Shown: one piece after another, positions 26,067 through 34,739 of the stretch
How the letters are laid out: each line of letters begins with the position of its first letter
Numbering within the stretch: the stretch's first letter is position 1
DNA from: PALSA-612 sp963776735
GTDB lineage: Bacteria > Actinomycetota > Thermoleophilia > Gaiellales > Gaiellaceae
Assembly: GCA_963776735.1 (NCBI GenBank)
Contig: CAVZNV010000021.1
Span: forward strand, 1 to 64,000
Direction: 5' to 3'
Length of the DNA stretch: 64,000 nucleotides
The notes under the pieces: generated by a model
Databases searched by the model: none
Told to the model about the DNA's origin: nothing
Seen by the model: only the letters and a program-made list of their open reading frames with translations
Program-made: the position numbers and the translations under genes

Positions 26067-26306
26067 CTACGACTGCTCTTCGGGTGTCGCGAGCCTGTAG
26101 ACAGCTCGCTCCGTTCGCACGACGGTGCCAGCTTTCACGAGCCCGGCCAGCTGCGCGGCGGCTGTCGCGCGCGGCGTCTTGCCCGGGAGCGGGTGCAACT
26201 CGAGCGCCCGCGTGATCAGCTCTTTCGCGGGTATTGGCTTGCCTGCTTTGTTCAGGACGGCGAGGATCGCCTCGCGCAAAGACTTGTACTGCGTCTGTTC
26301 GGCCAT
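26067..26306 (-). CDS. HARE-HTH-like winged-helix protein
   Basis: A 79-residue protein whose whole length reads as a winged helix: SLREAILAVLNKAGKPIPAK, ELITRALE, then ATAAAQLAGLVKAGTVVRTE. This pattern is that of the HARE-HTH (HB1/ASXL/restriction-endonuclease) domain, usually linked to restriction enzymes or RNA polymerase delta. Standing alone in an element it may be a small regulator. The spacing to xis (26307-26629) has no gene; it holds GC-rich sequence and the xis leader hairpin. Confidence 0.6.
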   Translation of the reverse strand: MAEQTQYKSLREAILAVLNKAGKPIPAKELITRALELHPLPGKTPRATAAAQLAGLVKAGTVVRTERAVYRLATPEEQS

Positions 26307-26599
26307 CGGGTACCTCCTCGGTCGTTGAGCAGCTCAGACGTTCGCTCTGATCGCGGCGAAGATCCAGTCCCAGATGGGGGAATCGTTCGGTGTTGCCCGG
26401 GGCGGCGGGCGATCGAGGGCGCGGGCTTGTGACCTGTTGCGGGGCTGCTGGGGCGGCAGGTCTCGGCTGGTGAGGGGTTGCCGTTGTTGCCAGGCGAAGC
26501 TACATTTGGTATAGGCCTGCGAATCCGGTCATGCAGGGACTGCCCGCGAGGCGTCTAGGGATTCCGCTCCACTGGGGAGCGTTCTAGGCGTAGCAAAGC

Positions 26600-26634
26600 G
26601 ACACCGGACTACTCCGAAGGGAGCAGTCCGTGTC
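26600..26634 (+). promoter_or_regulatory. Hairpin hiding the xis ribosome-binding site and start codon
   Basis: Bases 26600-26615 pair with 26620-26634 around a GAAG loop. The stem has about 14 pairs, with one mismatch (26611/26624) and one bulged C (26604). The 3' strand contains both the likely Shine-Dalgarno sequence (GGGAG, 26619-26623) and the GTG start (26630-26632) of the excisionase-like gene. Translation should be low unless the stem is opened, a plausible brake on excision. Confidence 0.55.
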
Positions 26635-26923
26635 ACATCCGCAGGCCACAACTACCGAAGCACCAGCCGCCCAGCCGCTCGCGCTGACGATCACCATGGC
26701 GCCGGACGAGTTCGAGGCGCTCGCCCTGCGTGTCGCCGAGCTGCTCGATGAGCGGCATGACGACGGCTTCCTCGACGTCGATGGTGCGGCTGCGTTCCTC
26801 GACCTGTCCCGGAAGGCGGTGTACCGACTCGTCGAGCGCCACCAGTTACCTCATCGCCGTGCCGGCGGCCGGCTGTTATTCGACCGGGCCGAGCTTCGGG
26901 CCTGGGTGGAGCGGGGCGGATGA
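26630..26923 (+). CDS. xis: Excisionase-like MerR/AlpA-type HTH protein
   Basis: A 97-residue protein with the standard helix-turn-helix domain-17 pattern in its C-terminal half: FLDVDGAAAFLDLSRKAVYR, LVERHQLPHRRAGGRLLFDR, then LRAWVERGG. This is the Xis/AlpA fold that bends DNA at attachment sites and helps the integrase excise. It lies 114 bases before the integrase in the same direction. GTG 26630 is the start, buried in a hairpin. The symbol rests on fold and position, not on a specific homologue. Confidence 0.75.
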   Translation: MSHPQATTTEAPAAQPLALTITMAPDEFEALALRVAELLDERHDDGFLDVDGAAAFLDLSRKAVYRLVERHQLPHRRAGGRLLFDRAELRAWVERGG

Positions 26924-27048
26924 GCGACCTCACATCGGGACTTGACCACGCGGCCATTTCTGCCGTACGTGTGACCGATAAGGAAATGCCCCGGCGGCGC
27001 TCCAACGCCCCGGGGCCGGACACGGAGGCGATGCTCCATGTCGACTAG
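26920..27048 (+). CDS. Possible coupling peptide between xis and int
   Basis: A 42-residue frame starting in the ATGA that ends xis and running 11 bases into the integrase gene. Overlap at both ends would let ribosomes pass from xis to int. The sequence itself (HAAISAVRVTDKEMPRRRSN) is unremarkable, and part of it covers a GCCCCGGGGC palindrome, so it may be untranslated. Confidence 0.3.
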   Translation: MSDLTSGLDHAAISAVRVTDKEMPRRRSNAPGPDTEAMLHVD

Positions 27049-28210
27049 GAACGCTACTCGCGGCTACCCGTGCCGGCGGGTCCCGACCCGCCACCGCGGC
27101 ATCTCCTACCGCCCCCGGGCCGACGGCAGCCGCGCCTACACCGTCTTCTTCCAAGGCAAGTACATCGGCGTCGACGGCGGCGAACAGGACGCGCTGGCGA
27201 AGCAGGCGGAGCTGCGCGGCAAGGCTGCACGAGGCGAGCGGCCGGTCGCGCCTTCGCGGCTGACGTTCGGCGAGGTGGCGGAGCAGTGGCTGGCCTCGAA
27301 GCGGCATCTGCGGCCGTGGACACGGAAGAACTACCGGGCCGCGCTCGACCTCGTGCTGATCCCGCGCTTCGGCCAGATGCGGCTGACGGCGATCACCCCG
27401 GAGCACATCGCCAAGCTGATCCGCGAGCTCGAGCGTGAAGGCCCCTCCGGCAGGCCGCTGTCGTCGTCGATGATCGACGGCTACCTACGACCGCTGAACG
27501 GCACCATGACCTTCGCCATCCGCCGCGGCCTGATCACTGTCAATCCCTGCTCGCTGCTGACGAGCGATGACCGCCCCTGCCGGCGGGAGCGCCGGCAGGA
27601 TCACGTCTGGTCTGACGAGGAGATCGAAACGCTGATCGAGGCGGCCGGGGGGCTGGCGCGTAAGCCGGCGTCCCGCTACGACTACACGCCGCTCCTTCGC
27701 ACTGCGCTGTTCACCGGGTTGCGGCTGGGCGAGCTGCTCGGCCTGCAGTGGCAGGACATCGACCTGCACGAAGGCGTCCTCCATGTGCGCCGACAGTTCA
27801 CGCGGCTCGGCGAGTACGCGGCACCGAAGACGAAGGCCGCCATCCGCAGGATCCCGCTCTCCGAGGAGATGACTCGAGAGCTCGCGGCGCTCAAGCTCCG
27901 GTCGCGCTACTCGGCCGACGACGACCCTGTGTTCGCCGCGAGGAATGGGAAGCCGCTTAAGCACCGCAACGCCACCCGCCGCGGATTCGAAGCCGCAGCC
28001 GAGACGGCCGGCATCGAGGGCGTCACGTTCCACTCGATGAGGCACGCGTTCGCGTCGAGGATGATCGACCGCGGCATCAGCTCCACCGTGCTGGCCGCGT
28101 TGATGGGGCACGAGTCGAGCACGATCACCGAGAAGCGGTACGTGCATCTGTTCGATCGGCAGCGCACTGACGAGGCGGTGCGTCAGGCGATGGCCTCAAC
28201 CACGGCATGA
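27038..28210 (+). CDS. int: Tyrosine recombinase / site-specific integrase
   Basis: A 390-residue integrase. The N-terminal part has an arm-binding-type region (GISYRPRADGSRAYTVFFQG) and a SAM-like core-binding domain (FGEVAEQWLASKRHLRPWTR). The catalytic domain has the first Arg in TGLRLGELLGL near residue 228, HSMRHAFAS near 331 (His and second Arg), LMGHESSTI and the nucleophile Tyr in KRYVHLF near 368. It should integrate and excise the element at the tRNA-Val(CAC) 3' end seen at 36205-36249. About 8 kb of cargo lies between it and that end. ATG 27038 is preceded by GGAGG at longer than ideal spacing. Confidence 0.9.
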   Translation: MSTRNATRGYPCRRVPTRHRGISYRPRADGSRAYTVFFQGKYIGVDGGEQDALAKQAELRGKAARGERPVAPSRLTFGEVAEQWLASKRHLRPWTRKNYRAALDLVLIPRFGQMRLTAITPEHIAKLIRELEREGPSGRPLSSSMIDGYLRPLNGTMTFAIRRGLITVNPCSLLTSDDRPCRRERRQDHVWSDEEIETLIEAAGGLARKPASRYDYTPLLRTALFTGLRLGELLGLQWQDIDLHEGVLHVRRQFTRLGEYAAPKTKAAIRRIPLSEEMTRELAALKLRSRYSADDDPVFAARNGKPLKHRNATRRGFEAAAETAGIEGVTFHSMRHAFASRMIDRGISSTVLAALMGHESSTITEKRYVHLFDRQRTDEAVRQAMASTTA

Positions 28211-28213
28211 CCT

Positions 28214-28471
28214 GTGCTTGTGGTTATCAAGAGCGGCAGTGATCGCGGCCGTCGCCTCTGGCCCGTTGCCGGCGAATACATCAAGCGACAGGATGATTTC
28301 CGCGCACTCGGCCTCAACGCCGATGTCGTCCGCGTTCCGCTATTGCCAGGCGCAAGCCGCGTCTTCAAGCCTCTCGACGTCTGGTGCGTTCTGGGCCGCC
28401 CCGACTTCACGCTCTCGCACCGGTTGATGCTGTTCTCGGGCTATCTCGTCCGCTACGCGCTCCGACGCTGA
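28214..28471 (+). CDS. Short hypothetical protein after the integrase
   Basis: An 85-residue frame from GTG 28214, three bases after int. It reads plausibly as protein (VAGEYIKRQDDFRALGLNAD, DVWCVLGRPDFTLSHRLMLF), with C/G-biased third positions. I recognise no family, and it could be the remnant of a longer gene. Confidence 0.35.
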   Translation: MLVVIKSGSDRGRRLWPVAGEYIKRQDDFRALGLNADVVRVPLLPGASRVFKPLDVWCVLGRPDFTLSHRLMLFSGYLVRYALRR

Positions 28472-28546
28472 CTGAGTGCCAACGAGAGCGCCGCGTGGTA
28501 AGTGCTCGCCCCCACCGCGGATCTGCTCGGGCCGACGCGTTCTGGC

Positions 28547-29704
28547 CTAGCGTTGGGTTGTTCGAGTCCAGACGTGCGTTCCGCAGTCCCCGATCCACGC
28601 GACGATGTCGCCAGCTCGATCGGTGCGGAGGTGCATACCCATGGTCCCGTATTCGCGCCGTAGGTCGCCTGCGAGCGGCGCGCCGACGCTGCTGATCACA
28701 TACCGACTTCGAAGCTGACCGAGCGCAGGCCCGAAGTGCGTGCCGTGATGGGCCGAGGAGACTACTTCTGGCTCGTGGCCGATCAGCTCGACCGCGACTT
28801 CTGCGTGCAGCGACTCATCGAGATCGCCAAGGAAGATGTACCGACGATCGACGGTCGTGACGGCGAGCGAGAGCAGATTGGCGCCTGCTGAGATGGCCCG
28901 GCGGAGTGCTCGCAGGCTCTCGGTCATCGAACCGTCATCTTCATCTGCTGCCCCCGGAAGATCGCTCAGGTCACGGTCCTCGAAGCCAACCCATCGTTCA
29001 TCCGACGTGCTGTCAGGCACGTTGTAAAGCGCAGCCTCGATACCGATGACCGCGCGTTGGCGAAGTGACTCCAGTGTCTGCTTCAGCCGTGGGTCGTCCC
29101 GTTCCGCTGCTTGCTCCGCAAGTGCGTCAAACCTGCGGATCAGGGTTCGAAGACGCGCCTTTGTCTGACTTGGCAATGTCTGAGGGGGCCAGAGCACATC
29201 GAAGGACTCGCCCGCCAGAGTGAGACTGTCGCCGCGAGAGAGGGGTTGCCGTGTGACCGGTCCTGTAGCGCAGGCAGCAATTGCCTGGCCGAGTGCTAAT
29301 TCGGGTATTCCTGAGAGCACGCGATTGAGCGCAACGAGGCGAAGTACGACTTCTCCGGCTTCAGGATCCTCAGGAAGCCGCGGGTGATAGAACGCCGCCC
29401 CCTCGCCGAGCAGCGGAGTCGCAATGCGCTCGTCTCGTGCTGTTGCGGCCAGCTTGAGCAGGCCGTTGTAGTGATCCGCGTGAGGGTGCGAGAGAAGGAA
29501 AGCGGAGAACGGCTCCCGTGCCCATGGCCGCAGGTCAGAGGGTCTCCACCACGGCCACCCGCGCCTGAGCGTCATGCGCTCGAGCGCTCGCACGGCCGTA
29601 CTGCCTCGCCTTGCTCCGAAGTCCACCAGCACGGCGCCTCCCGCGCCAGCGAACACGCCAGTCTGCCCGGCGCCGACGTCACATGTCCCGATGACGAAGC
29701 CCAC
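28547..29704 (-). CDS. MBL-fold metallo-hydrolase (ComEC-like)
   Basis: A 385-residue protein with a metallo-beta-lactamase metal site: LLSHPHADHYNG near residue 75, FLGDLDESLH near 300 and SSAHHGTHFGPAL near 325. The GQTGVFAGAGGAVLVDFG start is typical of the soluble ComEC/Rec2-like branch, whose members include DNA or nucleotide hydrolases. It has no membrane segments. It is divergent from the TIR-like/NACHT genes by about 100 bases, and MBL proteins of this type occur beside NTPase and TIR genes in defence loci, so a joint system is likely. GTG 29704 is the start. Confidence 0.7.
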   Translation of the reverse strand: MGFVIGTCDVGAGQTGVFAGAGGAVLVDFGARRGSTAVRALERMTLRRGWPWWRPSDLRPWAREPFSAFLLSHPHADHYNGLLKLAATARDERIATPLLGEGAAFYHPRLPEDPEAGEVVLRLVALNRVLSGIPELALGQAIAACATGPVTRQPLSRGDSLTLAGESFDVLWPPQTLPSQTKARLRTLIRRFDALAEQAAERDDPRLKQTLESLRQRAVIGIEAALYNVPDSTSDERWVGFEDRDLSDLPGAADEDDGSMTESLRALRRAISAGANLLSLAVTTVDRRYIFLGDLDESLHAEVAVELIGHEPEVVSSAHHGTHFGPALGQLRSRYVISSVGAPLAGDLRREYGTMGMHLRTDRAGDIVAWIGDCGTHVWTRTTQR

Positions 29705-29752
29705 GTCAGGAGATGATGCTGAATTTGTGCCACCGGCGGCCTACGATTGTCT

Positions 29753-29769
29753 CGTTATGACTCGTAACG
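29753..29769. promoter_or_regulatory. Inverted repeat between MBL and TIR-like genes
   Basis: CGTTA (29753-29757) and TAACG (29765-29769) flank seven bases in the only divergent gap of this cluster. It could be an operator shared by the MBL gene and the TIR/NACHT operon. Short and unproven. Confidence 0.3.
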
Positions 29770-29809
29770 TGAGGAATCTGAGTCTCCACCAGTCAGCTGC
29801 GGTGCGCTG

Positions 29810-30491
29810 ATGCCCGGCGCACGTGTCAGGCCATCGGTCTTCGTGGGCTCATCTTCCGAAGGGCTCCGCGTCGCGGGTGCGATCCAGGTCCTTCTCGACC
29901 AGACATGTGAAGTCGAGATTCTGGAGCCAAGGTGTCTTTGGGTTGGGCCAGGGGACCCTCGAGTCGCTCGTTCAGGCTCTGGAGCGGTTTGACTTCGCGG
30001 TCTTCGTCCTCACGGCCGACGACCTTGCTACTTCCCGCGGCACCGAGAGGCCGGTCGCTCGAGACAATGTTCTCCTTGAGCTCGGCCTGTTCGTCGGAGG
30101 GCTGGGTCGCGACAGGACATTCATAGTCTATGATCGGTCCAGTCCGCCGGCTCTTCCCACCGATCTCGCTGGCGTGACGGCAGCCACATTCGAACCGCAT
30201 TCTTCGGGAAGCGTTGAATCCGCGTTGGGGGCAGCTTGCACGCGGATTCAGGCCGCGATTGAGCGCCTTGGCGTGAGGGAATCGCAGAAGGTCCAGCGGT
30301 TGGCCGAGGCGACCGACTCGCTTGAGGGGGCTCAATCCCGAATGCGCGAGCTTATTCGTCTCCTTGCTCGCTCCCGCAAAGTGGAACTCGACGTGATCTC
30401 GGCCCAGTTTGGGCCGTTGATCGAGCCTGGGCTGCTATCACAGATTCAACAAGACCTCCGAGACCTGGATGTGATGCTTGGCGACTCGTAG
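29810..30491 (+). pseudogene. TIR-like nucleotide-binding protein, frame broken at 29916-29922
   Basis: The first part from ATG 29810 reads PSVFVGSSSEGLRVAGAIQV then EVEI, the first strand and helix of a TIR-like (CAP12/Pycsar-type) domain. The conserved remainder, WSQGVFGLGQGTLESLVQAL, FDFAVFVLTADD and NVLLELGLFVGGLG, is one frame over. Removing one T from AGATTCT at 29916-29922 joins them as EVEIWSQGVF, about 226 residues in all. TIR-like proteins of this kind degrade NAD+ or nucleotides when triggered by a sensor. The C-terminal helices may bind the NACHT partner encoded 22 bases downstream. Either a decayed effector or a sequence error. Confidence 0.75.
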
Positions 30492-30512
30492 TTCTCGCCG
30501 GCGCGCGGTCGA

Positions 30513-33500
30513 ATGCACCCGAGCGGACCACGGGGCGCCCATGCCGAACGGGGGGCGCGAGTGAGTCCCGGGCGACGGGGTGGCCTGGCAGGAGGCTCGG
30601 GGTATGACTTCCAGGACATCTTCGTCGCGCTCCAGCTGGCGGACCTCTTGATCGGCTCTCACGCTTCTGACCCTCTCGTCGAAGTGATTTGGGAGAAGAG
30701 GGGGATCGACTGGGGGACCGGATTCGGTGCAGAGCCCGTGCATGTCAATGACGTAGTCCTTGTCCGGCGCAGCGGGAAACGAACACACGTTGAGGTCAAA
30801 GAGTCAGCTCCGAGCGGAGAGTGGACGGTAAAGCGCCTGATCGACCAGGGTGTCCTCGTCCGATTCTGGACAGAATGGTCATCGAAGCTACCCGACGCGC
30901 AATCGAGCCTAACCCTCTGTCTCGCCACTGGCAGCGCGGCACAGACGATCGCGCTGCTCGCAGACGTTGCCCGTCGGGCGAGAACACCAGCTGAACTCGT
31001 CGGAGACGACGCGTCTTTGGGGGTCGCTGATGACCTCAGTCTCCTGGTAAGAGCGCTCCCTCCAGAGGTGTCTGAGGCGGACGTTCTCGCATTTCTGAAG
31101 GCTCTCGAAGTCCAGCAGTTGCCTTCCGCAACTGAGCTCGAGAGCTGGATTCAGCAGAGGTTCGTCTCGGCGGGAGCTGGGGCTTCGCATCTTGCCTCGA
31201 CGCTGGTGAGGCTTGTGGCGCGCAGCAAGCACGTTGGAGGCAGCTCTCGCACGTCATATACCGCTGAAGCGCTCGTTGAGGCCCTCACGGCGGAGGGCAC
31301 CTTGGAGGACACGCTGGCGGGCATGGGCGTCATTAGGCTGCCGTCGAGCTCTCGCGAACTCTGGGATCGCCATCGCGCTCTCGTCGTTGAGAGATTCCGG
31401 CAGTTCCGTGTGTATGGACTGGGTGAAGAGGATCCGGTCTTCGCAGACCTGCAGACGCTTTTTGTCCCACTCCATCTGAGGGCGCTGCGTCGCGCAAGCC
31501 AACCTCCTCGCGGAGAGAGAGAACACGAGAGCTCTTATCTCGAGCCGATTGCATCGCGAGTGGACGGTCTAGATGAGGACGGTGAAGAACGCCAGAATCG
31601 CCGCGACGAGTGGTCGGTGCCTCCGGACGCGCTTGCGCTTGCAGATGTGATGCAGACCCACCGACGCTTCGTCGTCATCGGCGCGCCAGGCAGCGGTAAG
31701 ACCACCCTTCTCAGGTGGCTTGCTTTGATCGCTGCGCTACCCGGCGACGATGGAAGGCACGCCCGAGAGCGAGCTGGCCTAAGCCCAGCGCCTCTCGTCC
31801 CTGTCTACGTACGCTTCCGGCAGTTCGCCGAGCGGATTCGTGAGCGCGGGCTTCATGGCGTCGACGGACGAGCAGCCCTCGTAGCCGACTTTCTCGCAGC
31901 TCAGTTCGAATCTGGACTTGCTGGAACAACGCCTGGCAGACAGGAAGCGCTCGCGGTCGCGCAGGACCTTCTCGACTCTAGCTCGACACTGCTCTTGTTC
32001 GATGGTCTCGATGAAGTGTCCGACGAAGCCATGCGGGGCCGCCTCTTCCAATCTGTCGCTGATCTCCTCGAGACATATGAGGCGCCCTCGGTGGTCGTTA
32101 CATCTCGCCCGTATGCCTTTCCTCTTGGACGCTCCCCGCTTAATCTCCCGCTTCTCGAACCGCTCCCCCTGGACGGAGGCGCTCGTCGGTCGTTCGCGAA
32201 GCAGTGGTACCGCTCGGTGAAATCTGCAACCACACCAGAGCTGAGCGAGGCCGAGATTGACTCCCTAGCCAACGATCTTGCCCAGAAGGCCGAGGAGCTT
32301 CAAGAACTCTCCGAGACGCCACTGCTCCTCTCGATCCTTGCGTTGGTTCACTTTCATCGTCGTGGTATGAACATAGATCGCATCACTCTCTACGACCACG
32401 CCACTCGTGCGATGCTCGGTAATTGGGAGCACAGTCCATCAGGTCGAGACCTTGGCAACGATCCGACCAAACCGATCGGGGCCTCAGGCCTCTCGCTCGA
32501 TGAGCTGGAAATTCGCTCCATCGTCAGCGCGTTGGCTTACAGAATCCAGACTGACGGGAAAGTCGAATTCGCACGTGCACAGGCGGTCGAGATTCTGGCG
32601 GCTGAGCTGACCTCCCGCGCCACACTAAATCGAGCCGGTTTCGTTGACGGGGAGCTTGTGCTCCATCGTCTCATCGAAACCTCGGGACTGGTCCAAGAGA
32701 CGAGCCCAGAAGTGATCGCCTTCGTGCATCTGAGCTTCCAGGAGTATCTTGCTGCCCGATCTCTGGCAGAGCGCCCAGACGCGGGGATTGCCGAGGCGGC
32801 ACTCCTAGCCGCCGATGATCGTCACACGGAGGTTGTTCGCATGCTCGCCGCTCTCTCCGCCGGCGAGCATGCGGACGTCGAGCGCGTGAACCGGCTCGTC
32901 GAGGCGGTCGGCCCGGTGAACCCGGCTGTCGCTGCGGCTTGCCTCGACGACATTCCTGGCACGAGCCTTCCCCCCTCGACGGCGGAGTCGCTGGCGAGAG
33001 CGTTGTGGACAGAGTACGGAGGATTCTTAGGGCATCGCCACATGCATCCGAGGGTCACATGTCGATTGATGTGGACTCTCCTGGGGCACGTGACCGATCC
33101 AGACAGCCTGCTCCTTGAGTTTCTGGCGCGAGGCTCGGAGACTCGCCGCGAGCCCGGTGGTGAACTCGCCGTCGCTCTGCTTGCGGCCAGGCCTCCGGCC
33201 TCGGTCACGCCGCCCCTCGAGTGGCTCTTGCGGCAACTCTCCAGAGCCCCGGAGCGGAGCGAGTCGCTGAGCTTCCACGGCATCGCCGACCTCTTGCTCG
33301 TCGAGTCGGGGCTCATACCAGCCAGCGACGTTACGGAAAGCCTCGCCATGCTGCTTGATGATCGCGGTGGAGGATGGCTCTCCTGGAGCGCGCCGCGCGG
33401 CCGTGACCCCCGGCGCCGCGCAAGAACGCTTCTTCACGATCTGCTTGTCAATAGTGCAACAGAGCTGCAGACCAAGACCGTTCTCAGACGCCTCACTATG

Positions 33501-34739
33501 GATCCCGCTCCAGATGGGGAAGGAGCTTCAAGGGGTGACATCGCGAGCCTTCTCTTGACGGTTGGCGAACCCGTCTGGGAGGCAAACCTCGGTGTGTTGA
33601 TTCATGCCAGCATCGCAGACCCCAAAGCATTCGATGACCTTCGGCGCGCGATCCGCAACCGTCTCGGCGAGTTAGGTGAGCGCGATGGACTAGTCGCCGC
33701 GCTGCGAGCCTGCCTCGAGGACGACGAACGAGAGGTCAGGCGGACCGCGGGCCAGCTCCTGAGTGAGTTCGGCCTTTACGGTTCGGATACCTCAGATCTT
33801 CCCGTTGATGCAGACGAGGACGAGCGAGTCGAGCATTACAAGCTTCTGCTTGCAGACGAAGCAAGCGCTGCAGAAACACTCGCACGGCTCACTGAAGATC
33901 TGTGGGCGGAAGACGCGGATCTCCGTTGGTGCGCCGCGAAAGTCTTGTCTGCATCAGGACACCTCCGGGTCGCCGGCTTGCCCCAAGCGCTGGTGCGTGG
34001 CGGATTTGCCTCCGAGGAGAGATTCGCCGATGCCGTGCGCCTTCTCGATGAGTCGCGACGCGACGATCCCTCACTCGATCTCGCAGTTCGCTCAGCTCTT
34101 CTTGACGCCGTTGCGGGTGCTGACGCTGAGATCGCAGCAGCTGCCGCGATCCATCTGCTTGGTATGGCCGACGCTAGCTCCGATGTCCGTTTCGGCCGTC
34201 TTCTAGCTGCGGGCCTCCGCGATCCGTACCGAGTGCCGGCTCTCGTGGCCTACATTGAGCAAGGTCTCAGTGACGCGCGGATGCGTCCTGTGGTCATCAA
34301 GGTACTGGGAGAGTATTTCAACTCAGGATCGGATCCGGCGGTCGTCGTTGAGATATCTCGTGTACTCGCCCGCGAGAACTGTCTCAGGGTCCCCTCGCTA
34401 GCGCGCGCTCTCGCTCTCAGCGGACTCGCGGATTCCACCGGTCAGCAGGAAATGGGCGCTCTACTCCGCACCATGCTCACCGAGCAGGACCTCGTGACCG
34501 AGACTCGTGAGGCACTCGCGGATGCGCTCGAGTCATCGACGTCTCTGGTCGCCTGGGGAGCTGCTTCGTGCCTCTGGGAGGCCGGGAACCGAACCGAGAG
34601 GCAGCTGCCGCGTGCGCTTGCGCGCGCGGGCCTCGGCCAACCTGGGCGTGAAGAGCACGCACGCACGCGAATCCTCGAACTCCTCTCGCACTCACGGCTT
34701 GGCCGGAGAACCCGGATTGAACTCGAAGATTCTCATTGA
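30513..34739 (+). CDS. Nuclease-NACHT NTPase, bacterial NLR-like defence protein
   Basis: A 1408-residue protein. Residues 28-130 look like a Cap4/DUF4297-type nuclease: GGSGYDFQDIF, a WEKRGIDWG strand and HVEVKES (D/E-x-K site). A NACHT NTPase follows, with P-loop VIGAPGSGKTTLLRWLA near 388, LLLFDGLDEV near 495 and VVVTSRPYAF near 530. From about 900 the chain is helical repeats of HEAT type. In bacterial NLRs the repeats sense phage proteins and the N-terminal nuclease is the effector. The repeat pattern continues in the next frame (34717-35853) after an AGATTCT, so the true protein may be about 1780 residues. GTG 30561 is an alternative start. Confidence 0.8.
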   Translation: MHPSGPRGAHAERGARVSPGRRGGLAGGSGYDFQDIFVALQLADLLIGSHASDPLVEVIWEKRGIDWGTGFGAEPVHVNDVVLVRRSGKRTHVEVKESAPSGEWTVKRLIDQGVLVRFWTEWSSKLPDAQSSLTLCLATGSAAQTIALLADVARRARTPAELVGDDASLGVADDLSLLVRALPPEVSEADVLAFLKALEVQQLPSATELESWIQQRFVSAGAGASHLASTLVRLVARSKHVGGSSRTSYTAEALVEALTAEGTLEDTLAGMGVIRLPSSSRELWDRHRALVVERFRQFRVYGLGEEDPVFADLQTLFVPLHLRALRRASQPPRGEREHESSYLEPIASRVDGLDEDGEERQNRRDEWSVPPDALALADVMQTHRRFVVIGAPGSGKTTLLRWLALIAALPGDDGRHARERAGLSPAPLVPVYVRFRQFAERIRERGLHGVDGRAALVADFLAAQFESGLAGTTPGRQEALAVAQDLLDSSSTLLLFDGLDEVSDEAMRGRLFQSVADLLETYEAPSVVVTSRPYAFPLGRSPLNLPLLEPLPLDGGARRSFAKQWYRSVKSATTPELSEAEIDSLANDLAQKAEELQELSETPLLLSILALVHFHRRGMNIDRITLYDHATRAMLGNWEHSPSGRDLGNDPTKPIGASGLSLDELEIRSIVSALAYRIQTDGKVEFARAQAVEILAAELTSRATLNRAGFVDGELVLHRLIETSGLVQETSPEVIAFVHLSFQEYLAARSLAERPDAGIAEAALLAADDRHTEVVRMLAALSAGEHADVERVNRLVEAVGPVNPAVAAACLDDIPGTSLPPSTAESLARALWTEYGGFLGHRHMHPRVTCRLMWTLLGHVTDPDSLLLEFLARGSETRREPGGELAVALLAARPPASVTPPLEWLLRQLSRAPERSESLSFHGIADLLLVESGLIPASDVTESLAMLLDDRGGGWLSWSAPRGRDPRRRARTLLHDLLVNSATELQTKTVLRRLTMDPAPDGEGASRGDIASLLLTVGEPVWEANLGVLIHASIADPKAFDDLRRAIRNRLGELGERDGLVAALRACLEDDEREVRRTAGQLLSEFGLYGSDTSDLPVDADEDERVEHYKLLLADEASAAETLARLTEDLWAEDADLRWCAAKVLSASGHLRVAGLPQALVRGGFASEERFADAVRLLDESRRDDPSLDLAVRSALLDAVAGADAEIAAAAAIHLLGMADASSDVRFGRLLAAGLRDPYRVPALVAYIEQGLSDARMRPVVIKVLGEYFNSGSDPAVVVEISRVLARENCLRVPSLARALALSGLADSTGQQEMGALLRTMLTEQDLVTETREALADALESSTSLVAWGAASCLWEAGNRTERQLPRALARAGLGQPGREEHARTRILELLSHSRLGRRTRIELEDSH

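Noticed and set aside
29758..29809. Short frame before the TIR-like gene as an upstream peptide
   Set aside because: It is only 17 codons, with no ribosome-binding site and no feature supporting translation.
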